In this document: positions 51,893 through 60,316 of the stretch, in pieces
Numbering within the stretch: position 1 is the first letter of the stretch
How the letters are laid out: every line of letters starts with the position of its first letter
Assembly: GCF_040373385.1 (NCBI RefSeq)
Contig: NZ_JBDXXH010000002.1
Location: 1-64,000 of the forward strand
Direction of reading: 5' to 3'
DNA from: Nitratidesulfovibrio sp.
Lineage (GTDB): Bacteria > Desulfobacterota > Desulfovibrionia > Desulfovibrionales > Desulfovibrionaceae
DNA: 64,000 nt
The notes under the pieces: generated by a model
Database searches by the model: none
What the model saw: the letters and a program-made list of their open reading frames with translations, nothing else
Told to the model about the DNA's origin: nothing
Position numbers and translations under genes: made by a program

Positions 51893-52279
51893 CTATCCTT
51901 CCGTGGTTTGCGCCGCTGCCGGAAGGTCGGTGGCATCCGGGCCGGGCACTTCTATGCTTGCGATGTACAGTTCCCTGCCGCCAATCCAGTGCACGGCGTC
52001 GTCGCCGCACGAAGGGCAGGAGAATTTCCGTTTCCGGGTTTCCACGTCGCCGCAGGCCGGGCAGACGCCGCGCAGGGGCAGCAGTTGCACGTCCAGCGGC
52101 GCGCCCTCGGCGGGCGTCCCTTCGGCCAGCAGTTCGAAACAGGCGGTCAGGGTGCGCGATTCGACGCACGCCAGAAGGCCCACGGCCAGGTTCACCCGGC
52201 TGATGCGGGGTGCGCCGTGTCGCGCCGCCTCGTCAGAGACGATGCGCAGGATACCTTCGACAATGGACGATTCGTGCAT
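51893..52279 (-). CDS. hypA: Hydrogenase nickel metallochaperone HypA (copy 2, inside the Coo operon)
   Basis: A 128-residue HypA homologue. His2 begins [14 protein letters not shown]. The zinc ribbon is built from [11 protein letters not shown] and [12 protein letters not shown], longer between the two CxxC pairs than in copy 1. The C-terminal [12 protein letters not shown] matches the family. It follows cooH by 38 bp and precedes cooF, so nickel delivery is likely dedicated to CooH. Ribosome binding site AGGCAGG upstream. Confidence 0.93.
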   Translation of the reverse strand: MHESSIVEGILRIVSDEAARHGAPRISRVNLAVGLLACVESRTLTACFELLAEGTPAEGAPLDVQLLPLRGVCPACGDVETRKRKFSCPSCGDDAVHWIGGRELYIASIEVPGPDATDLPAAAQTTEG

Positions 52280-52317
52280 GACCGCCTGCCTCCGCTATTC
52301 CGTATTGTTTCGCGCTG

Positions 52318-53463
52318 TTAACGTTCGGTGCACGAAATGCACGGGTCGATGGAGTTGACGATGAGCGGCACGTCCGAAACCTTGCAGTCGTGCATCATCA
52401 CGCCCAGCGCGTCCCAGTTCATGTACGAGGGCACGCGCCACTTCAGGCGGTTGGGCACGTCGGTGCCGTCGGTGCGCAGGAAGTAGATCAGCTCGCCGCG
52501 CGGGGCCTCGCTGCGGGCCACGGCCTCGCCCGCCGGAATTTCCGGCAGCCGGGCCACCGTATCGCCGCCGGGCAGGTCGCGGGCGCACTGGCGCACCAGG
52601 CTGATGGATTCCAGAGCTTCGCGCAGGCGCACCAGGGCGCGCGAATGCACGTCGCAACCGGGTTCGGTGATCACGTCGAAGGCCAGGCGGGGGTAGGCGG
52701 CGTGGGGCACATCCTTGCGGATGTCCACGGCCAGGCCGCTGCCGCGCGCCACGGGGCCGACAACGGCGTATTCCAGCGCGTTTTCGGGCGACAGCACGCC
52801 CACACCCACGGTACGCCCGCGCACCATGGAATCGTTGCGGTAGATGTTGTAGATCTCTTCAACGTGCTTCTGCACGCGGTCCAGGTTGCGGGTCAGGAAG
52901 GTGAGCAGGTCGGCATCCACGTTGTACTTCACGCCGCCGATGCAGTTGGCGGCGAGGTCCATGCGGTTGCCGTACACCGTTTCCTTGATGTCCTGCATGA
53001 TCTCGCGCACTTCCATCACGTGCATGAACAACGACTTGAAGCCGATGATATGCGCCAGGATGGCCACGTTGAAGAGGTGCGAGGCGATGCGCTTGATTTC
53101 CTCGGCCATGGAGCGCAGGTAGCGGGCCCGTTCGGGCACCACGATGCCCGCCAGGTTTTCCACCGCCATGCAGTAGGTGAAGGGGTGGCTGTTGGAACAC
53201 AGCGAGCACACCCGCTCGGTGAGCACGATGTTCTGGAACAGGTTGCGCCGCAGGGCCAGCGCCTCCATGCCCCGGTGCACGTGCCCGGCGGTGATGTCCA
53301 CCTGCTTCACGGTTTCGCCTTCCACGTGCACGCGGAAGTACATGGGTTCTTCCAGCGCAACGTGCAGCGGGCCGATGGGCAGGGTGAAGCCCGCGCGCGG
53401 GTCGGTGTTCACGTGGTCGCCACCGTGGTGCTGGTCGTGCGGGGTATGGGTGAGGGTGCTCAT
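52318..53463 (-). CDS. cooH: Coo hydrogenase large (catalytic) subunit CooH
   Basis: NiFe catalytic subunit of a group 4, energy-converting hydrogenase, 381 residues. The nickel ligand pairs are present: ERVCSLCSNSH (L1) near residue 83 and DPCISCTER (L2) at the very C-terminus. The protein ends two residues after the last CxxC motif, with no cleavable C-terminal extension, as reported for CooH and EchE. It is related to NuoD. The start overlaps the cooU stop by 4 bp (ATGA). The N-terminus is His-rich (THTPHDQHHGGDH), possibly disordered. Confidence 0.95.
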   Translation of the reverse strand: MSTLTHTPHDQHHGGDHVNTDPRAGFTLPIGPLHVALEEPMYFRVHVEGETVKQVDITAGHVHRGMEALALRRNLFQNIVLTERVCSLCSNSHPFTYCMAVENLAGIVVPERARYLRSMAEEIKRIASHLFNVAILAHIIGFKSLFMHVMEVREIMQDIKETVYGNRMDLAANCIGGVKYNVDADLLTFLTRNLDRVQKHVEEIYNIYRNDSMVRGRTVGVGVLSPENALEYAVVGPVARGSGLAVDIRKDVPHAAYPRLAFDVITEPGCDVHSRALVRLREALESISLVRQCARDLPGGDTVARLPEIPAGEAVARSEAPRGELIYFLRTDGTDVPNRLKWRVPSYMNWDALGVMMHDCKVSDVPLIVNSIDPCISCTER

Positions 53464-54080
53464 GCCTGGGTCTCCTCGTCGGTGACTGTGGCGACGGTGG
53501 TGCCCTCGGGCAGCTTCGCCGACATGATGCGCTCCCACAGATCCTGGGTGGAGGCACCGTTCATCATGGTGGAAAGGGGAATCATCTGGCCCATGATGCC
53601 CGCGTCCAGCCGTTCGTCCAGGAACAGCCGCCGGGGGTTGGGGTGGCCGGTAACCGCGATGTCGTACATCTCCATGAATTCGCGCTCGTTCCAGTCGGCA
53701 TTGCGGAACCACGGGGTGATGGACGGCACCTCGGGCTTGCCGGTCACGTCGCCGTTTTCATCAGCGTCATCTGCGGGTGGCATGACCAGCGGCACGGTGA
53801 CCGTAAGGGTCAGGCCGTCCAGGTCGAAGTGGTAGGCGATGGCGCGCTGCGGGTTGGCCGGATCGCGCTCCGGGTCGTAGGCGGTCATGGTGCACAGGCG
53901 CAGGCGGCAGCGGGCCATGGCCGGGGCCAGCTCCGCAAGGCGCGGGGCGTTGTCCAGCATGATCCAGCCGTAGATGTTGCCGTGGGCGTCCTCGGTCCAG
54001 GATATGTCTGCGCCTGCCGCGTCGGGCAGCCGCTGGTCCAGCAGTGCCTTAGCTTGCAGTTGCGCGGGGCGTGTCAGCAT
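53460..54080 (-). CDS. cooU: Coo hydrogenase subunit CooU (NuoC-like)
   Basis: A 206-residue soluble subunit related to the 30-kDa NuoC subunit of complex I. The conserved C-terminal part reads ITPWFRNADWNEREFMEMYD and GHPNPRRLFLDERLD, followed by a short extension. It bridges CooH to the rest of the complex. Start at 54080, overlapping the end of cooX by 32 bp; it overlaps cooH by 4 bp. Translational coupling throughout is likely. Confidence 0.88.
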   Translation of the reverse strand: MLTRPAQLQAKALLDQRLPDAAGADISWTEDAHGNIYGWIMLDNAPRLAELAPAMARCRLRLCTMTAYDPERDPANPQRAIAYHFDLDGLTLTVTVPLVMPPADDADENGDVTGKPEVPSITPWFRNADWNEREFMEMYDIAVTGHPNPRRLFLDERLDAGIMGQMIPLSTMMNGASTQDLWERIMSAKLPEGTTVATVTDEETQA

Positions 54081-54741
54081 CGGTGCGTCCTCCGTCAGTG
54101 GGGGCGGGGGGAGTTTCGGCGGTCTGGTCGTTCTGGTCATTCCGGGCGGCCTTGGCCGACGGGCGGGACCCGTTGCCGTTGCCCGTGTCCGCAGGGGCGG
54201 CGCCATCGGCATCCGCGTGCGCGGTCAGCGAGGCGGCGCGGGTGGCGGCGGCAACCTGGCGGCACTTGGGGCACATGCGCAGCAGCGCAGGGAAGTCCAG
54301 GTCCTGGGCGTGGTTGGCGTACACGCGGGTGGCAAGGTCCGGCGGCAGCATGCGGATGTGCGCATCGCAGCCGGTGCAGCGCAGATAGGGCACGAAATGG
54401 TGCTCCGCCCAGTCGTACTTGCGTTCCTGCAGGTGCGCGTTGTGCCAGTCGTTGGTCATGGTGATGGCCCCGGTGGGGCAGTAGTGGCGGCACAGCCCGC
54501 ACAGGGCGCAGGTGTTGTGCCACACCGTGAAGTCGTAGCCGCTGCGGTCCTCGCGCGGCTCGATGCGGATGGCCCCGCCAGCGCACACGTGGCGGCAGAT
54601 GGCACAGCCCACGCACTTGGCGGGGTCCATGGTCACCTTGCCGCGAAAGCGGCTGGGGGTATGCGTCTCGGCAAAGGGGAAGGGGTCGGTGGACGGCCCC
54701 TGGGCCACGTTGCGGGCGAGTATCTTCAGGAATCCCAACAT
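54049..54741 (-). CDS. cooX: Coo hydrogenase ferredoxin-type subunit CooX
   Basis: A 230-residue 8Fe-8S subunit. Cluster motifs CVGCAICRHVC and CALCGLCRHYC lie in the first 90 residues. A CTGC with distal CPKC segment follows (about 123-160), which may hold another metal site. The last 65 residues are a low-complexity Ala/Asp/Thr tail not usual for Ech/Coo ferredoxin subunits. The tail overlaps the start of cooU. It follows cooL by 3 bp. ATG with GGAG upstream. Confidence 0.9.
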   Translation of the reverse strand: MLGFLKILARNVAQGPSTDPFPFAETHTPSRFRGKVTMDPAKCVGCAICRHVCAGGAIRIEPREDRSGYDFTVWHNTCALCGLCRHYCPTGAITMTNDWHNAHLQERKYDWAEHHFVPYLRCTGCDAHIRMLPPDLATRVYANHAQDLDFPALLRMCPKCRQVAAATRAASLTAHADADGAAPADTGNGNGSRPSAKAARNDQNDQTAETPPAPTDGGRTDADTPRATAS

Positions 54742-54744
54742 GGC

Positions 54745-55185
54745 TTACTCCTGCAATCCGAGGCGGGCCATCCACACGTCGCGGGCCTTGATCACGCCTT
54801 CGATGATGGCCTGCGGGCGCGGCGGGCAGCCGGGCACGTTGACGTCCACGGGGATGTAGCGGTCGATGGGCCCCTCGATGGAGTACCCGTCGCGGAACAC
54901 GCCGCCGCTTACCGGACAGATGCCCACGGCCACGGTGACCTTGGGTTCGGGAATTTCGTCCCACACGCGCAGCACCTTGTCCTTCACGCGGGCCGTCAGC
55001 GGCCCGGTGATCAGCACGATGTCCGCGTGGCGGGGGCTGCCGCAGTACTTGCAGCCCAGGCGTTCCACGTCATAGCGGGGGATGCAGGCGGTGGTGGCCA
55101 GTTCCACGTCGCAGCCGTTGCACGAGCCCGCATTGATCCGGTACAGCCACGGCGACCGCACGGAGAGCTTTTTCAGGAAGTTCAT
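54745..55185 (-). CDS. cooL: Coo hydrogenase small subunit CooL
   Basis: A 146-residue small subunit (NuoB/EchC type) carrying the proximal 4Fe-4S cluster that receives electrons at the NiFe site. Cysteine landmarks: NAGSCNGCDVELATTACIPR, GCKYCGSP, VAVGICPVSGG and VPGCPPRPQ. ATG with AGAGGAAAC upstream. Start is 16 bp after cooK. Confidence 0.93.
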   Translation of the reverse strand: MNFLKKLSVRSPWLYRINAGSCNGCDVELATTACIPRYDVERLGCKYCGSPRHADIVLITGPLTARVKDKVLRVWDEIPEPKVTVAVGICPVSGGVFRDGYSIEGPIDRYIPVDVNVPGCPPRPQAIIEGVIKARDVWMARLGLQE

Positions 55186-55201
55186 ATAGTTTCCTCTCCG
55201 T

Positions 55202-56200
55202 CTACATACCGCGCCATGCCAGCACCAGACTCGCCAGAGCCAGCACCGAGGGGTACTTGAGGTAGAAGGTGAAGGCCTGGTCCACGCGGAAGCGCCCAGT
55301 GGCCGACTTGACCAGCGTCAGCGAAACGACCATCAGCGCCGCGCACTTCAGCACGAACCACGGAATGTTCGCCAGGACGCCGCCGGGAACCGTGCCCGGC
55401 AGGAACAGCGCCACGCCAAGGCCCAGCACCACCACGGTCTTCAGCGCCGAGGCGATGTGGAAGAACGCCAGCGCCGGGCCGGAGTATTCCAGCAGGGGTC
55501 CTTCGATGATTTCCGTTTCGGCCTCGGGCACGTCGAAAGGCACGGTGCCCATGGTGCCGGGCAGGAACAGCAGGTAGGCCAGCAGGGCCGGAATCATCAC
55601 CGGGTCGAAGGCCAATTGGCCGTTGGCCAGCTGGTAGTCCACGATGCTGGCCAGCGAGAACTCGGCCCCGCTGCCCGTGGCCATGCCCACCTTCATGGCC
55701 ACCGCCAGCATGACGGCCAGCAGCGGCATTTCGTAGGCGAACATCAGCGTCATCTCGCGCGAGAAGCCCATGGCCCCGAACGGCGAGCTGGAGGCGGAAC
55801 CGCCAACCATCAGCGCGATGGCGGGCAGCGGCAGCAGGTAGAAGATCACCAGCAGGTCGCCCATGGCGGGCAGGCCGCCGCTGACGCCCGGCACGGGCAG
55901 CAGCGCGGCGCACACCGCCATGCCGGTCAGGCCCAGCAGCGGGGCCAGCAGGAAGGCGGCCCGGTTGGCGGAGGCGGGCATGATCGTTTCCTTGGTGAAC
56001 AGCTTGGCGATGTCCAGATAGGGCTGGATCAGGGGCGGGCCAACGCGGCGCTGCAAGCGCGCCTCGATGCGCCGGTCAAGCCCCTTCAGGAACAGGCCCA
56101 CCGCAAGGGCGAACAACCCGCCTGGGAACACCAGCAGGCCAAGCAGGCCAAGGCCGGTCTGCGTGATCAGCTGGGTGAAGAGTTCGGTGGCGTAGGACAT
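55202..56200 (-). CDS. cooK: Coo hydrogenase membrane subunit CooK (NuoH-like)
   Basis: A 332-residue membrane protein with about eight transmembrane segments, related to NuoH/EchB, which links the soluble arm to the ion-pumping arm. Conserved loops are QPYLDIAKLFTKETIMP and PFDVPEAETEIIEGPLLEYSG, with the acidic residues typical of this position in complex I. ATG with GGAGGTA upstream, immediately after cooM (3 bp). Confidence 0.93.
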   Translation of the reverse strand: MSYATELFTQLITQTGLGLLGLLVFPGGLFALAVGLFLKGLDRRIEARLQRRVGPPLIQPYLDIAKLFTKETIMPASANRAAFLLAPLLGLTGMAVCAALLPVPGVSGGLPAMGDLLVIFYLLPLPAIALMVGGSASSSPFGAMGFSREMTLMFAYEMPLLAVMLAVAMKVGMATGSGAEFSLASIVDYQLANGQLAFDPVMIPALLAYLLFLPGTMGTVPFDVPEAETEIIEGPLLEYSGPALAFFHIASALKTVVVLGLGVALFLPGTVPGGVLANIPWFVLKCAALMVVSLTLVKSATGRFRVDQAFTFYLKYPSVLALASLVLAWRGM

Positions 56201-56203
56201 GGT

Positions 56204-59200
56204 CTACCTCCGCTTCAGGGCGGGCACGGCCGCCTGGGCCAGCTGCCGCAGCAGGGCCAGGGGAGCGCCGTAGATGTCCTGCGGGGCGAGGCGGGCCTCG
56301 TCGGCCGTCATGGCCACGCCGCAGGTGTGAATGTCGGTGGTGCGCACGGTGCCGATGAGCCGGTGCAGGAGGGTACGCCCGCCGAAGAAGGCAACCGCCA
56401 GCAGCACGGCCAGGGCGGTGGCGTTGAACGCCCCCGCGCCGGAAGCCACGCCCCACGGCGCCACCGCCAGCCCCGCGAAGCCCAGTTCGCGGCCCATCAT
56501 GTCGATGGCCAGCAGGGGCAGGCCGGGGAACACGCCGGTGATGATGCACCCGGCGGCCAGGATGCCCATGGGCACCAGCATGATGCGCGGGGCTTCCTGC
56601 ACGTGGGCCAGCTTCGGCGAGGGACGGCCCAGGAAGGCCGAGTGCAGGAACTTGGCGAAGTAGGCCAGGGTCAGCACGCTGCCAGCCAGCGAGAGCAGGG
56701 CCAGCGCCACTTCGCCCTCGGCCATCAGCGCGTGGTAGAGAATCCACTTGGAGGCAAAGCCGTTGGTGGGCGGCACGCCGACCACCGAAAGCGCCCCGAT
56801 GGCGAACATGGTCAGGGTGACGGGCATGCGCTGCCCGATGCCGCCCAGTTCGTCCAGCGAGTGCTTGTGGGTGCACAGGATGAGCGACCCGGCCACAAGG
56901 AACAGCAGGTCCTTGAACAGCACGTGGTTGACCAGGTGCAGCATGCCACCGGCCATGCCCAGCGGCGTGCCCAGGGCCACGCCCACCACCATGTAGCCCA
57001 ACTGGCTGACGGTGGAGTAGATGAGCACCAGCTTGAGGTCCGACTGCATCACGGCCAGCAGGGCGGCCATGACGATGGTGATGCCGCCCACCCAGGCGAT
57101 GGCGTACATCACCTGCGGCTGGCCCCACTGGGCGGCCAGACCGGTGAAGAAGCCCGCACCGCCCAGCACGAAGAACAGCTTGGCGAGGCCGAACAGGGCG
57201 CTCTTCAGCAGCACCGACGAGATGTAGCCGGAAACCGGCGTGGGGGCCGTTGCCGGGTGCATCTGCACGTCGATGCGGAAGGGCAGCTGCGCCGCCTTCA
57301 TGGTGAAGCCGATGGCCATCAGGGCCACGGCCGTGGCGGCAAGGGCCACCGGCATGGTCGGCAGGGCCGAACGCACCGCGCCGAAGCTGGGGTCGCCCGC
57401 CATGGCGGACAGCATGACCACCCCCAGGAACAGGAAGGCCGCGCCCAGCACGTTGAAGAAGAAGTACTTGAAGCCCTCGCGCAGCGCGGCGGGGTTTTCC
57501 TCATGCACGATGACGAAGTACAGGCTCCACGAGCTCATGATCTCCCAGAAGGTGAAGAAGCCGAACAGGTCGTTGCTTGCGGCAACGCCCATCAGCCCGC
57601 CCACCATGAACAGGAAGAACGTGTAGAAGCGCCACTGGGTGTGGCTGTGCTCCATGTAGCCCACGGCGTAGAACATGTTCAGGCAGCCGATGACCGGCAC
57701 GATGAGGGCGAAGGCAAAGGACAGGGAATCCAGCCCGCGCCCGAACACCACCACCGCGATGGCCGCCACGGCCAGGATGATGGCGGTGGCCAGGCCCGCC
57801 GCCTTGCGGTCGCGCCGCAGCAGGAAGGGCACCACGGCACCCAGCATGGGGATGAGCACGAAGGGATGCCAGGTCACCGCCAGCATGGGCAGGGTCTGGG
57901 CGTCCAGCTTGCCCGCGCCCGCCAGCATGTCGGCCACGGGGGTGACCAGCGACAGGCCCAGCTGCGGCAGCACGCCCAGCACCAGGCACAGCGCCGCCAG
58001 CACGCCGGTGGCCACGCGCATGGAGGCCGGGGCCTCCTGCACCATGGGGCCGGTGTAGGGCTGGAAGACCAGCGTGCGCACGATGCGCATGTAGTAGACA
58101 CACCCGGCAAGGCTGCCCAGCAGCAGCACGGCGGCCACGGCGGGGTGCCCTGCGGCCACCAGCGCTTGCAGCATCAGGTACTTGCCGACAAAGCCGTTGA
58201 ACGGCGGCAGGCCCATGATGGAGATGAGGCCGACCACCATGCACCCGGAGGTGAAGGGCATGACCCGGGCCATGCCCGCAAGGTCCGCCAGCTTCTTGCT
58301 GCCCGCGCGCAGGATGAGACCGCCCGCGCAGAGGAACAGCAGGTTCTTCATGATGGCATGGTTCAGCACGTGCAGCAGCGAGCCGGTGGTGGCCAGCCAG
58401 GTGCCGAGGCCGATGACCATGAATATCTCACCCACCTGGCCCATGGTCGAGTAGGCCAGCAGGCGCTTCAGGTCGTCCTGCTTCAGGGCCATCAGTTCGC
58501 CGTAGAGCATGGTGGCCGTGCCGAGCACGGTGACCAGCAGGCCCATGGAGCTGAAGCCCCCGGCGGATTCCCCGGCCTTCAGCAGCACGGCGGAGCCGAA
58601 CACCGCCAGCATCAGCCGCACGGTGCCGTACACGCCGGTCTTGGTCAGGATGCCCGACAGCGGGCCGGAAATGGATGAAGGCGCGGCGGGGTGCGCGTCG
58701 GGCAGCCAGCCGTGGCCGGGCACCAGGCCCGCCTTGACCGCAAAGCCGATGAAAGCCAGCACCACAGCTCCCTTCACCACGGGGGCGGGCAGGGTGGCGG
58801 CAAGACCGGCCAGGGCCGCGAAATCAAGGGTGCCCGCCTGGGCGGACAGCAGCATGAAGCCGGGCAGCATGGCGCAGGCACCGGCAACGCACATCACGAA
58901 GTACTTCACGGCGGCGTGGAACGCCTTGTCCGTGGCCTCGTGGGCCACCAGGAAGTACGACGAGAAGGTCATCAGTTCCCAGAACACGTAGAAGCCGCCG
59001 AAGTCGCGCGCAAGGGCCAGGCCCGAGAGCGAACCGCATAGCAACAGCAGGAAGAACCAGTAGCCACCCGCGCGGCGGTCGTGGTGGATGTACCCCACCG
59101 AGTACACCGCCACCACCAGGCCGATGCCCGCGATGATTACGCCGAACAGGCGGGACAACGGGTCGATGGCGGTGTCGGTCCAGGTGAGCGCCAGCGAGGC

Positions 59201-59998
59201 GGCCACCAGGGCCACGCCGGCCAGGGCGCGGGCGCGAGCGGAGGCAAGGCCGATACACCACACGGCAAAGGCGCCCGCGTAAGGTACGAGGGCGGCCGGG
59301 TGCCAGTGCGCGCCGAAGGCGGGCAGCGCGTCGTGCGCCACGCCAAGGGCATCGGCCACCTGCGCGGTGACGGTATGCCCGGCAAGGCCGAACGCGGCGA
59401 TGAGGGCCGCAAAAAGCCCCGCCAGCACGTGGAACGTGAAGGTCGGGGCGTGGGGAACGTGGGCGGATTCGCGCCACTGGCCGGATTCAAGACAGATGGC
59501 CTGCACCGATAGCACGGTGGCGGCAGCCAGGGCCATGCCCGCGAAGGCCACGGCGGCGGCAAAGCCCCAGTGCCCGGCGGCAAAGGCGGCGTGCAGGATG
59601 AAGGCCCGCCCGTCCGGCACGAGGAACACGGAAAGGCCCATGCCCGCGAACATGGCAAACCCGAAGAACAGCCCCGTCAGGGGCAGCGCCGCGCGAATGC
59701 CGCGCAGGTCATCCAGCCGGGCCGACCCCGCCGTGCGGGCAAGTCGGGCAAGGGTGAGCAGCGCAAGACACCGCGCCGCCATCTGATAGATGAATTGGGT
59801 GGTTGCCCCGACCAGCCCGGCACCATCGCCAAGGCCAAGGCCGAGAAGCGTGAGGCCGATGTCGGAAAGGCACATCAGGCCCAGCATGGTGAAGGGGCGT
59901 CGGCGTGCCGCTAGGGCCGACACGGCGCCGCCGAGCAGCAGCAGTGCCCCCAGCATGGCCAGGAACGGCAGTTCGGCGACAGGCGGAGCGGTGGTCAT
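56204..59998 (-). CDS. cooM: Coo hydrogenase large membrane subunit CooM (two fused NuoL/M-like modules)
   Basis: A 1264-residue polytopic protein, the ion-translocating subunit of the complex and first gene of the operon. Two antiporter-like modules are visible. Module 1 (about 200-680) carries YVFWELMTFSSYFLVAHE and KAGLVPGHGWLPDAHPAAPS. Module 2 (about 740-1200) carries FTFWEIMSSWSLYFVIVHE and KAAQLPFRIDVQMHPATAPT. The glutamate and lysines of the Mrp/NuoL-M-N proton path recur in both; the WLPDAH sequence has diverged in module 2. The size is close to that reported for CooM of R. rubrum. Start at 59998 with CGGAG upstream; upstream in-frame ATG at 60088 is less likely. Confidence 0.93.
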   Translation of the reverse strand: MTTAPPVAELPFLAMLGALLLLGGAVSALAARRRPFTMLGLMCLSDIGLTLLGLGLGDGAGLVGATTQFIYQMAARCLALLTLARLARTAGSARLDDLRGIRAALPLTGLFFGFAMFAGMGLSVFLVPDGRAFILHAAFAAGHWGFAAAVAFAGMALAAATVLSVQAICLESGQWRESAHVPHAPTFTFHVLAGLFAALIAAFGLAGHTVTAQVADALGVAHDALPAFGAHWHPAALVPYAGAFAVWCIGLASARARALAGVALVAASLALTWTDTAIDPLSRLFGVIIAGIGLVVAVYSVGYIHHDRRAGGYWFFLLLLCGSLSGLALARDFGGFYVFWELMTFSSYFLVAHEATDKAFHAAVKYFVMCVAGACAMLPGFMLLSAQAGTLDFAALAGLAATLPAPVVKGAVVLAFIGFAVKAGLVPGHGWLPDAHPAAPSSISGPLSGILTKTGVYGTVRLMLAVFGSAVLLKAGESAGGFSSMGLLVTVLGTATMLYGELMALKQDDLKRLLAYSTMGQVGEIFMVIGLGTWLATTGSLLHVLNHAIMKNLLFLCAGGLILRAGSKKLADLAGMARVMPFTSGCMVVGLISIMGLPPFNGFVGKYLMLQALVAAGHPAVAAVLLLGSLAGCVYYMRIVRTLVFQPYTGPMVQEAPASMRVATGVLAALCLVLGVLPQLGLSLVTPVADMLAGAGKLDAQTLPMLAVTWHPFVLIPMLGAVVPFLLRRDRKAAGLATAIILAVAAIAVVVFGRGLDSLSFAFALIVPVIGCLNMFYAVGYMEHSHTQWRFYTFFLFMVGGLMGVAASNDLFGFFTFWEIMSSWSLYFVIVHEENPAALREGFKYFFFNVLGAAFLFLGVVMLSAMAGDPSFGAVRSALPTMPVALAATAVALMAIGFTMKAAQLPFRIDVQMHPATAPTPVSGYISSVLLKSALFGLAKLFFVLGGAGFFTGLAAQWGQPQVMYAIAWVGGITIVMAALLAVMQSDLKLVLIYSTVSQLGYMVVGVALGTPLGMAGGMLHLVNHVLFKDLLFLVAGSLILCTHKHSLDELGGIGQRMPVTLTMFAIGALSVVGVPPTNGFASKWILYHALMAEGEVALALLSLAGSVLTLAYFAKFLHSAFLGRPSPKLAHVQEAPRIMLVPMGILAAGCIITGVFPGLPLLAIDMMGRELGFAGLAVAPWGVASGAGAFNATALAVLLAVAFFGGRTLLHRLIGTVRTTDIHTCGVAMTADEARLAPQDIYGAPLALLRQLAQAAVPALKRR

Positions 59999-60030
59999 GC
60001 GAGTCTCCGTCGTTGAGCGTGTATGGTGCA

Positions 60031-60050
60031 AATTGGTTAAACAACCAATT
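60031..60050. promoter_or_regulatory. Perfect 8-bp inverted repeat upstream of cooM
   Basis: AATTGGTT-AAAC-AACCAATT at 60031-60050, 33 bp upstream of the cooM start. It lies just downstream of the candidate -10, so it could be a repressor operator or a hairpin in the mRNA leader. It does not match the CooA site of R. rubrum (TGTCA-N6-CGACA). Confidence 0.6.
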
Positions 60051-60059
60051 CGTGAGTCC

Positions 60060-60088
60060 ACCTTATTTTGACTGGAGACTTCTTTCAA
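60060..60088 (-). promoter_or_regulatory. Candidate promoter of the Coo operon
   Basis: Minus strand: TTGAAA (60083-60088), 17-bp spacer, TAAGGT (60060-60065). The -35 is good, the -10 weak (three of six), which is consistent with a regulated promoter. Confidence 0.4.
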
Positions 60089-60291
60089 CCCCCATGATTG
60101 TGAACGAGTGGTACAAAACAGGATGTGGCAGAGAAAAAAGCGTGTCGACGCCAGTGTTTGACCGCGCGACCAATTTTTTCATCCGCAGGAAAAAATTTTC
60201 GAAAGTTGATCGGATCATGCTGCAAGTACAAAAGATTTGCCCAGGAAGACGTCAGCCGACTGATCTAATGCGGCAAAAGGCATGAGACGTC

Positions 60292-60316
60292 TTGTGAAAT
60301 GAGTGACGATTCACAA
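60292..60316. promoter_or_regulatory. Wide inverted repeat upstream of the Coo operon
   Basis: TTGTGA (60292-60297) and TCACAA (60311-60316) are perfect inverted half-sites separated by 13 bp. They resemble CRP/FNR half-sites, but the canonical spacer is 6 bp, so binding by that family is uncertain. Confidence 0.35.

Noticed and set aside
55457..58678. Long plus-strand open frame (1073 codons) opposite cooM and cooK
   Set aside because: Gln/His/Gly-biased composition typical of antisense to hydrophobic GC-rich genes. The opposite strand carries clear complex I-like genes.
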